Of a stretch of DNA of 64,000 bases, positions 57,513-64,000 are shown piece by piece; the stretch's first letter is position 1, and every line of letters begins with the position of its first letter. Location: the NCBI GenBank assembly GCA_963575715.1, contig CAUYTW010000111.1, forward strand, positions 1 through 64,000. The letters run 5' to 3'. A program made the position numbers and the translations under genes. The stretch comes from Gammaproteobacteria bacterium. GTDB lineage: Bacteria > Pseudomonadota > Gammaproteobacteria > CAIRSR01. Under the pieces are notes generated by a model. That model was given only the letters and a program-made list of their open reading frames with translations. It was not told the DNA's origin and did no database searches.

Positions 57513-59016
57513 ACATTCCATCCACTCCGATCTTCCGACTTCTACTCCGTTTCTGGCGCTGTCCTACGGCTTTGCCCGTCGCCACGGTGTAATCTTGGAA
57601 GAAGGCGAAGGTTCAACAGCGACAGTTTTGCACCGACCCGAGGTTAGCGTGCGAACTCTGGCCGAGGTACGCCGTTTTGTCGGTCGTCCATTACGTCTGC
57701 GCCGCGTCGAGTCGGAACGCTTCGAGGTCGCTTTGCAGCGCGCCTACGAGCAAGACTCCGGGCAGGCGATGCGGGTGATGGGTGACCTAGAGGAAGATTT
57801 AGACCTGCAACGAGTAGCTTCCCAGCTTCCTGAACCAGAGGATCTGCTCGAGACCCAGGATGACGCCCCCATCATCCGCCTAATTAATGCCCTGCTCACT
57901 CAGGCTATTAAGGAAGACGCCTCCGACATTCATATTGAACCTTTCGAGGATCGCCTCGTGGTGCGCTACCGGGTGGATGGCGTGTTGCGCGAAGTGCTCC
58001 AGCCACGACGCATTCTTGCACCGTTGTTGGCTTCTCGCATCAAGGTCATGGCCAAGCTCGATATCGCCGAAAAACGCCTGCCTCAGGACGGGCGTATCTC
58101 GTTGCGTATCGCCGGACGGGCGGTAGATGTGCGAGTCTCAACTATGCCAAGCGGCCACGGCGAGCGGGTGGTGTTACGCTTGCTTGACAAACAAGCGGGA
58201 CGCCTTGACCTAGAGCAGCTCGGTCTGGACTCGGATCGCCTCGCGGTCATGGATCGAATTATCCGCCATCCTCACGGAATCATATTGGTGACCGGCCCCA
58301 CCGGATCGGGTAAAACCACCAGTCTTTACGCGGTGCTAACCCAACTCAACGATCACTCACGCAACCTCATGACGGTGGAAGACCCCATCGAATATTACTT
58401 GGACGGAGTTGGTCAAACCAATGTTAATCCAAAAGTTGGCATGACTTTCGCAAGAGGATTACGCGCCATTTTACGTCAGGATCCCGACGTGGTGATGGTC
58501 GGCGAAATCCGTGATCTCGAAACCGCTCAAATCGCCGTCCAGGCTTCGCTCACAGGCCATTTGGTCCTTTCAACCCTTCATACCAATAGCGCCATTGGTG
58601 CCATTACTCGCCTGCGTGACATGGGCGTCGAACCCTTCCTGCTCGCCTCTTCTCTCATCGGTGTGTTTGCGCAACGCCTGGTACGTCTTCTCTGTCCTCG
58701 GTGTAAAAATTCCCATCCCGCTGGACAAGTTGAATGCGCACAACTGGGAATATCGACCTCATCATCTCCTATTATTTGTTCACCAGTAGGTTGCGAACAC
58801 TGCAACCATCGAGGCTACCGCGGACGCACTGCCATCTTTGAACTCGTTGAAGTCGACGACACCATGCGTGCCATGATTCATGACGGAGAAAGTGAACACG
58901 CCATTGAGGCGTATGCGCGTAAAAGTGGTCCCAGCATCCGTCAAGATGGTATTCGTCGTATCCTGACAGGAGATACTGCTTTAGAGGAAGTGCTGAGGGT
59001 GACGCGGGAAGATTAG
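57499..59016 (+). CDS. gspE: Type II secretion system ATPase GspE
   Basis: A 505-residue cytosolic motor. Walker [13 protein letters not shown], the Asp box, Walker [18 protein letters not shown], and the zinc-binding tetra-Cys (CPRC and CEHC, with a longer loop than usual between them) are present. It powers pseudopilus assembly with GspF and GspL. I chose the ATG at 57499 (MSAPEHS), which overlaps gspD by 14 bases; a longer frame starting at 57433 would lie deep inside gspD. gspF and later genes are not next to it, where a terminator and a porin follow. Confidence 0.94.
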   Translation: MSAPEHSIHSDLPTSTPFLALSYGFARRHGVILEEGEGSTATVLHRPEVSVRTLAEVRRFVGRPLRLRRVESERFEVALQRAYEQDSGQAMRVMGDLEEDLDLQRVASQLPEPEDLLETQDDAPIIRLINALLTQAIKEDASDIHIEPFEDRLVVRYRVDGVLREVLQPRRILAPLLASRIKVMAKLDIAEKRLPQDGRISLRIAGRAVDVRVSTMPSGHGERVVLRLLDKQAGRLDLEQLGLDSDRLAVMDRIIRHPHGIILVTGPTGSGKTTSLYAVLTQLNDHSRNLMTVEDPIEYYLDGVGQTNVNPKVGMTFARGLRAILRQDPDVVMVGEIRDLETAQIAVQASLTGHLVLSTLHTNSAIGAITRLRDMGVEPFLLASSLIGVFAQRLVRLLCPRCKNSHPAGQVECAQLGISTSSSPIICSPVGCEHCNHRGYRGRTAIFELVEVDDTMRAMIHDGESEHAIEAYARKSGPSIRQDGIRRILTGDTALEEVLRVTRED

Positions 59017-59109
59017 ACAGAATAGAAAAATCACCGGCTTTTGTCTTGGTTAGCTGATGTTTGTCAATTACGGCAGAAGTAAACTATACGATATTCCTAA
59101 ATACAGTTA

Positions 59110-59149
59110 CGCCTGACTAAGCAGCGGGCTTGGTCAGGCGTTTCTTTTT
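59110..59149 (+). terminator. Rho-independent terminator after gspE
   Basis: Stem CGCCTGAC / GTCAGGCG (8 bp) with a 15-base loop followed by TTTCTTTTT. It closes the gspC-C-D-E transcript 93 bases after gspE. Confidence 0.85.
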
Positions 59150-59163
59150 GTTTGCGATTAAGT

Positions 59164-60300
59164 TTAGAACTTATGTATTAAACCCACTGAGAAAGCATTA
59201 GGATCCTTTCCTAAACTAGGTTGGACCGGGTCGCCGTAACCACCGCCGCCGCTGGGAAGACCAGTACCCCCACCGAGGGCATAATCAGCGGCTTTTTCAT
59301 TATTCAACCCAGTATACTGAGCATAAGCCGTGGTACGCTTGCTGAATTTATGATCTACACCAAGAGACCATAGACTAGCATCACTATTCTTTAGATCATT
59401 ACCTCCAGTTTTCCATTTGCCAGCCTGTGTATAAGCCAGCTTAACTGTTTCCATCCCGAAGGTATAAGTGCCGAATAGCGTCCCAGCAGTACGCTCCATA
59501 TCTTTGGAATCCACATCCGACAATTGCTCCCACATTCCTCCGACTGTTGCGGGACCGAATGTATAACTACCACCCAGACGCCATGCAGAAGGATCATTAG
59601 GTGCTGCTACAGTATTTATTAAGTTATGTTTTTCGTAAGCTAAACCAGCATAAATCGGTCCATTTTTATAAGTAGCATTCATGCTGAACGCAGTTGCCTT
59701 ATTATTATCGGCCCCGCCAATACCTGCATTGGCGAAATTATCAGTATAAGGAGAATTGTTTAACCCTGTAACATACGCAAGCACTGCACTAAATCCGCTA
59801 AAGCTCGGAGTAATATAAGCAATAACGTTACTTGGACGCAGTTCTCCGAAATCAGTGGCCAAAAGCTGGCGATTATCTGCAATGGTATCGATAAATGGAT
59901 CAAGACTCCGGCCTAACATTTTGAACGGAGTGTCATGTCTCCCCATTAAAAAGGTACCAAAACCACCGGCTAGGCCTAGGTAAGTGTTACGAGTGGCTAA
60001 TGTCGTACCAGAACCACCAAGACCACCGGTACCACCATCCATGTTTACTAATGATTCAATCTGCCAAACCGCCTTCATACCACTACCAATATCTTCATTG
60101 CCTTTGAAACCGATGCGACTTGCATTGCTAGAAATGCCCAGGTTCGTTTTTCTGGCGCTGCTACCCGCACCTGCTTTTGTTTTACTGTCGGTGTAGTCTA
60201 TTGACATATGTAACTGGCCATAGACAGTCACATCGGCAAGAGCTGCGGTCGGACCAGCTAACGCGGCAGAGATGGCGACAGTGAGAAATTTTTTATTCAT
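59164..60300 (-). CDS. Gram-negative general porin (Porin_4 type)
   Basis: A 378-residue trimeric outer-membrane porin. Signal peptide MNKKFLTVAISAALAGPTAA, first strand DVTVYGQLHMSIDY, eyelet region, and C-terminal Phe (FSVGLIHKF). The start has AGGAG seven bases upstream. The N-terminus is that of neisserial/beta-gamma porins. Regulation is suggested by the AT-rich palindromes upstream (60422 and 60509). Confidence 0.93.
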   Translation of the reverse strand: MNKKFLTVAISAALAGPTAALADVTVYGQLHMSIDYTDSKTKAGAGSSARKTNLGISSNASRIGFKGNEDIGSGMKAVWQIESLVNMDGGTGGLGGSGTTLATRNTYLGLAGGFGTFLMGRHDTPFKMLGRSLDPFIDTIADNRQLLATDFGELRPSNVIAYITPSFSGFSAVLAYVTGLNNSPYTDNFANAGIGGADNNKATAFSMNATYKNGPIYAGLAYEKHNLINTVAAPNDPSAWRLGGSYTFGPATVGGMWEQLSDVDSKDMERTAGTLFGTYTFGMETVKLAYTQAGKWKTGGNDLKNSDASLWSLGVDHKFSKRTTAYAQYTGLNNEKAADYALGGGTGLPSGGGGYGDPVQPSLGKDPNAFSVGLIHKF

Positions 60301-60630
60301 GATTAACTCCTGAACTCATTTGTGGTTGTTGAAAACTTCATTAAATTAATTAGGTATAACTTGTACTACTCAAGATGGATGATAGCTTACAACACTTAGT
60401 GTCGATATGCAACACTTTTTTCAAAATAACAACAAAGCCAAAAATTTGTTGTTATTTTGGTACAAACCAACTTTATCAAAAATGGTATGTCCTGAACATT
60501 GCTATAGTTATGTTGTACCATACCAACATAGTGTAGCAGAAGACATACGAACGTTGTCAACAAGCTTTGACGGTTACTCAAACTGTAATAATTTATATTT
60601 ATTTTATATATCAAATTCTTACTGAATAAA
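60301..60630. other. Divergent porin / CYTH-CHAD intergenic region
   Basis: 330 bases, AT-rich, without a coding frame. It holds a perfect 15-bp-stem palindrome (60422-60459) and a smaller one, TATGTTG-TACCATAC-CAACATA (60509-60530). CAACACTTA and CAACACTTTTT repeats occur near 60390-60420. This looks like the control region of the porin. Confidence 0.5.
60422..60459. promoter_or_regulatory. Perfect 15-bp inverted repeat upstream of the porin
   Basis: CAAAATAACAACAAA and TTTGTTGTTATTTTG pair exactly around GCCAAAAA. AT-rich, about 120 bases before the porin start. It could be a regulator site or an RNA hairpin. Confidence 0.6.
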
Positions 60631-62163
60631 ATGGCAACAGAAATCGAGCTGAAATTTTCCATGACTGCGGATGCGCAACGTCGAGTAGCCAGTCTATCCG
60701 TAGTACGCAACCATGCGCAGGGTCGTGGCAAACGTATTCATCTCATCAATACTTACTACGACACTCAGGATAGATTCCTGGCGACGAAAGGAATGGCTTT
60801 GCGAATACGGCGTCAAGGATCTCGTTGGATTCAAACCGTAAAAACGGCGGGTGTAATTCACACGGGAATGCACAAGCGCGGCGAATGGGAATGGGATATT
60901 CCCAATCAAAACATAAATTTTAATCTGTGTACGACTGAACCGGAAATTGCCGAGGCATTCGTCGATCCCCAGCTACAGGCCACCCTAGAACCACTATTCA
61001 CTACTGATTTCTGGCGCACTGCATGGACACTAGTTTTTCCCGATAATAGCCATATTGAATTAGCTGTTGATCATGGTGAAATTCGCGCCGCCGGACAGAG
61101 TGTTCCTATTTGTGAATTAGAGCTGGAACTCAAGGAGGGCTCGCATCAATGCCTGTATGAAGTGGCTGCCGTCCTGGCGGAAGCGATGCAACTGCGCTTA
61201 GAAGATACCAGCAAGGCGGCGCGTGGCTACTCATTGCTGATGCCTCCTACCGCTCCCACACCACGCAAACCGACTCCCATCGCCCTTCATCGGGAAAAAA
61301 CCGTGGAAGAAGCATTCCAGGCGATCCTCCAACATGGCCTAGAGCATCTTCATGCCAACAGTTCTGTGGTAATCCATGGAGAGGATCCTGAAGGGATTCA
61401 TCAAATGCGGGTGGCAACACGGAGATTGCGTTCTTGCCTGAATTTATTCCGTCCCTTGGTGCCGTTAACCGCCAGTGACGGCATCAACACCGAAATAGCC
61501 TGGCTCACTGGTGAATTGGGATTGGCCCGTGATTGGGACGTTTTCATTAATGAAACCTTGCATCCCTTGATCAGACATTTTCCAGGCGATGCCGCCCTGG
61601 CAACCTTTGTCACTACTGCGACGGTGGCTCGCTCCCAGGCCTACGCAACCGCACGCGCTGCGGTGAATTCTTCCCGTTATACCCAACTACTGCTCAAGAC
61701 AAATCTCTGGCATGGCCGTCGTGATTGGCGTGATTTGGTAACCACCGAGCAGCTTAAAAATTTGGAACGTCCGATCATGTGGTTCGCAGCGGATCTGCTG
61801 GCACAACGCGATACCCGTGTCCGCAAGTGGGGAGGAAATTTTTCCCAGCTTTCTGCAGAAAAACGTCATCATTTACGCATCCTGTGCAAACGGCTACGTT
61901 ACGCGGGAGAATTTTTTGCCAATCTGTATCGTAATTCCCAAGCGCGAGACTATCTCCGTTCAGTGGCCAAATTACAGGATGTGCTTGGCGTCATGAATGA
62001 CGCAGTAGTGGCGCGAAAATTAATCGATGCGCTGGATATCGCTCCCGATAACCCTGCCATCCACCTTGTGCTGGGCTGGACAGCAGCCATGATCGAACAG
62101 TGCCATGGCAATTTCATGGCTGCCTGGGCCGCTTTCTGTGATCAATCTCGTTTCTGGGAATAA
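60631..62163 (+). CDS. CYTH-CHAD domain protein (YgiF-like triphosphatase)
   Basis: A 510-residue protein. CYTH domain (1-200) begins with the ExExK motif (EIELKF) and continues with NTYYDTQDRFLATKGMALRI, as in inorganic triphosphatase YgiF. The CHAD domain (~225-500) has conserved His and Arg residues (IHQMRVATRRLRSCLN, HHLRILCKRLRYAGEF). CYTH members cut triphosphates; CHAD binds polyphosphate. So it probably handles inorganic tri- or polyphosphate. No ribosome site was seen. Confidence 0.93.
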   Translation: MATEIELKFSMTADAQRRVASLSVVRNHAQGRGKRIHLINTYYDTQDRFLATKGMALRIRRQGSRWIQTVKTAGVIHTGMHKRGEWEWDIPNQNINFNLCTTEPEIAEAFVDPQLQATLEPLFTTDFWRTAWTLVFPDNSHIELAVDHGEIRAAGQSVPICELELELKEGSHQCLYEVAAVLAEAMQLRLEDTSKAARGYSLLMPPTAPTPRKPTPIALHREKTVEEAFQAILQHGLEHLHANSSVVIHGEDPEGIHQMRVATRRLRSCLNLFRPLVPLTASDGINTEIAWLTGELGLARDWDVFINETLHPLIRHFPGDAALATFVTTATVARSQAYATARAAVNSSRYTQLLLKTNLWHGRRDWRDLVTTEQLKNLERPIMWFAADLLAQRDTRVRKWGGNFSQLSAEKRHHLRILCKRLRYAGEFFANLYRNSQARDYLRSVAKLQDVLGVMNDAVVARKLIDALDIAPDNPAIHLVLGWTAAMIEQCHGNFMAAWAAFCDQSRFWE

Positions 62164-62170
62164 TCGATCC

Positions 62171-63001
62171 ATGTTTCAGGAATCCATTCCCCAGGTCATG
62201 GGTATCCTCAATGTTACGCCCGATTCCTTTTTTGACGGCGGGCGCTATCTGGAATTAGCAGCAGCGGTGGATCGGGCAGCGCGCATGGTAGAAGAAGGAG
62301 CCGCAATTCTTGACGTAGGTGGTGAATCAACCCGTCCAGGAGCGCGACCAATCAGCGCCGAGCAAGAAATCGAACGCGTAGCTCCAGTGTTGGAGGCCTT
62401 GCGCGCCCGTTTTCCGGTCACCCTCGCAGTCGATACCAGCAAACCTGAAGTCATGACTGCGGCTCTTGCCGCTGGTGCGACCTTTATCAACGACGTGCGC
62501 GCGCTTCGTGTTCCTGGGGCGTTGGAAGTAGTAGCCGCCAGCTCCGCCCAGGTTTGTTTGATGCATCTTCAGGGAGAGCCTTTTTCCATGCAAGATGCTC
62601 CCCACTACGAGGATGTCGTAGCGGAAGTAAAAGCATTTTTAATAGAACGGGTGCGTATTTGTGAAATAGCAGGTATTTCCAAAAAACGAATAATAATCGA
62701 CCCTGGTTTTGGCTTCGGAAAATTGCTAACGCATAACCAACTTTTGTTGAGTCACCTGCATCATTTGACCAATCTGGGTCTTCCCATCTTGGTGGGTTTA
62801 TCACGTAAATCAATGATTGGCCAAATACTTAATGTCCCGGTGGAGCGTCGCCTGCATGGTAGCCTGGCACTTGCTGTAATCGCCGCCGGACAAGGCGCTG
62901 CTATTCTTCGTGTTCATGATATTGGACCTACCATCGAGGCTCTACGAGTCTGGCATTCGGTATTCACCGCTAAATGCAACGCAAACCGCCTAAAACAATA
63001 A
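62171..63001 (+). CDS. folP: Dihydropteroate synthase
   Basis: A 276-residue folate enzyme joining p-aminobenzoate to dihydropterin pyrophosphate; target of sulfonamides. Motifs: MGILNVTPDSFFDGG, GGESTRPGA, AVDTSKPEV, IDPGFGFGK and GLSRKS. The start ATG at 62171 (MFQESIPQVM) was chosen over an upstream ATG that lies in the CYTH-CHAD gene. It follows that gene by 7 bases and is probably co-transcribed. Confidence 0.96.
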   Translation: MFQESIPQVMGILNVTPDSFFDGGRYLELAAAVDRAARMVEEGAAILDVGGESTRPGARPISAEQEIERVAPVLEALRARFPVTLAVDTSKPEVMTAALAAGATFINDVRALRVPGALEVVAASSAQVCLMHLQGEPFSMQDAPHYEDVVAEVKAFLIERVRICEIAGISKKRIIIDPGFGFGKLLTHNQLLLSHLHHLTNLGLPILVGLSRKSMIGQILNVPVERRLHGSLALAVIAAGQGAAILRVHDIGPTIEALRVWHSVFTAKCNANRLKQ

Positions 63002-63018
63002 GCTCCTGATCAAAGCCC

Positions 63019-63558
63019 ATGTCATTTCATCCTCTCGACAAGAATTTCGCTACTCTTGGAGATTATATAATTCGTGCTTCACGCACAGGAGAATGCGAGC
63101 GGATTTCACAACAATTGTCCCAAATGGACCCGTGGCGTACCTTAGAATATTCTCCGATTAAGCTAAAAAATTATCTTCTTTCTACGGACCCATGCCTGCG
63201 TTGTCGGGTCATCATCGCCAATATCGTAAATGAATCTAATATCGAACAAATAGTTGGTGTATTTTGTGTAAGATTTCCCTGGCTATTTGGAGCCTGCTTG
63301 GAACTTTTCGCAATTTTTCCCGACTATCAAGGCATGGGTTTTGGTGCGAAAACATTGGCTTGGTTGGAAAAATGTGTAGCGGCGGATACGCGGAATTTAT
63401 GGATTTTAGTTTCTGCATTCAATGAATCGGCAAAAATTTTTTATGATCATCAAGGATACACGGTTATTGCAAAAATCGATAACTTAATCCAGGTGGGATT
63501 TGATGAGATATTGCTTAGAAAAAATCTGACTCTTGCAAAATCGTCGTCAGGCAATTAA
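63019..63558 (+). CDS. GNAT-family N-acetyltransferase
   Basis: A 179-residue protein with the GNAT core: LFAIFPDYQGMGFGAKTLAW matches motif A (Q-x-x-G-x-G/A) that binds acetyl-CoA, and NESAKIFYDHQGY is the usual C-terminal alpha4-beta5 piece. The substrate is not known. It lies 17 bases after folP and probably shares its transcript. Confidence 0.82.
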   Translation: MSFHPLDKNFATLGDYIIRASRTGECERISQQLSQMDPWRTLEYSPIKLKNYLLSTDPCLRCRVIIANIVNESNIEQIVGVFCVRFPWLFGACLELFAIFPDYQGMGFGAKTLAWLEKCVAADTRNLWILVSAFNESAKIFYDHQGYTVIAKIDNLIQVGFDEILLRKNLTLAKSSSGN

Positions 63559-63575
63559 CTCTACAATGGAGCGGA

Positions 63576-64000
63576 TCAGGGAGCGAGATGCAATAAACGA
63601 ATTACCTGCTGAAGTGTCTCATCCAATGGCGCTTCCAGAAACAGCTCTCGTCCATCCTCTGTCTCAAGTTTCAAGTATCGTGCATGGAGAAACAGCCGAT
63701 TGAGACTCCAACCTCTTGCTAGGCGGTTAAAATCAGGATCGCCGTACTTTTCGTCTCCCGCCACAGGATAACCCGCATGAGCGGCATGGACGCGGATCTG
63801 GTGGGTACGTCCAGTGATCGGACGCGCCTCCACTAGACTCGCCCGAGCCGGAACACTGCATGATGACGGCGGAGATAACGGGATAAAACGAGTAACTGCC
63901 TCCTTGCCAGTGGTATCGACGCGCACGATGCGTTCTCCTGATTGAAGGTGATTTTTGAACAGGGGAGCATCAACGTTGCGGGCACCGCCTTGCCAAGTAC
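63576..64000 (-). CDS. rluC: 23S rRNA pseudouridine synthase RluC, 3' part
   Basis: The C-terminal ~140 residues of an RluC/RluD-type enzyme; the frame stays open to the window edge, so the start is beyond it. Seen: LVEARPITGRTHQIRVH, AGDEKYGDPDFNR, and the earlier part WQGGARNVDAPLFKNHLQSG, which matches RluC rather than RluD. It modifies U955, U2504 and U2580 of 23S rRNA in E. coli. Confidence 0.9.
   Translation of the reverse strand, partial: TWQGGARNVDAPLFKNHLQSGERIVRVDTTGKEAVTRFIPLSPPSSCSVPARASLVEARPITGRTHQIRVHAAHAGYPVAGDEKYGDPDFNRLARGWSLNRLFLHARYLKLETEDGRELFLEAPLDETLQQVIRLLHLAP

Overview
The window reads as chromosomal DNA of a gammaproteobacterium. Housekeeping genes support this: hrpA, parE, pyrE, folP, rluC, slt, bepA, a YbaL-type antiporter, DUF2058, a Porin_4-type porin, type II secretion genes and PilS. 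Sulfur traffic genes (tusA with dsrE2, a YeeE/YedE transporter beside a DUF3373 barrel) fit a sulfur-oxidising lineage, but this is an inference and no species is claimed. No rRNA, tRNA or CRISPR array was seen.

Layout. 1-9 kb: RND efflux permease, divergent NtrX-type regulator, HrpA helicase. 9.0-23.5 kb: a composite type I restriction-modification island with identical 19-bp direct repeats at 9007 and 23108. It holds one full hsdM/hsdS/hsdR set, a second hsdS, and many toxin-antitoxin-like modules: two HEPN/MNT pairs, an extra HEPN gene, DUF4160/DUF2442, a ParA/HEPN pair, DUF6978-like/DUF1828 and MazEF-like. Broken copies of hsdS ends, hsdR and the ParA gene lie between them. 23.5-26.8 kb: FimT/GspH pseudopilin, cyclic-nucleotide-binding protein, BepA, TusA. 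26.8-31.6 kb: DsrE2, a 1.2-kb repeat-rich stretch without genes, DUF2058, dihydrolipoamide dehydrogenase, PyrE. 31.6-37.5 kb: minus-strand block of membrane protein, antiporter, MazG-like hydrolase, FIST protein and Slt. 37.6-44.5 kb: large GT41-GT8 glycosyltransferase, CheY-like regulator, chemoreceptor-like protein, ParE. 44.5-53.3 kb: repeats and MITEs around a DUF3373 barrel, YeeE transporter, cytochrome P460, PilS, PP0621-like protein and AmrS radical SAM enzyme. 53.3-59.0 kb: duplicated gspC, then gspD and gspE. 59.1-64.0 kb: porin, CYTH-CHAD protein, FolP, GNAT, and the 3' part of rluC running off the edge.

The island is the main point of interest. Both hsdS genes share near-identical central and terminal blocks but differ in target-recognition domains. 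In both, a HEPN/MNT pair sits just upstream of hsdS and an accessory gene pair just downstream. After each accessory pair comes the same 18-bp box and a stray hsdS 3' end. The modules in matching slots are not close relatives, so the layout looks like fixed slots filled by different cassettes. In the hsdM copy, seven genes are tightly spaced and mostly joined by ATGA overlaps. In the other copy the MNT antitoxin is in one reading frame with HsdS.

Outside the island a palindromic repeat family (called R1 here) recurs at least eight times. Its conserved right edge repeatedly ends on, or a few bases before, the start codon of a gene (parE, cytochrome P460, amrS, a cyclic-nucleotide-binding protein and a small periplasmic protein).
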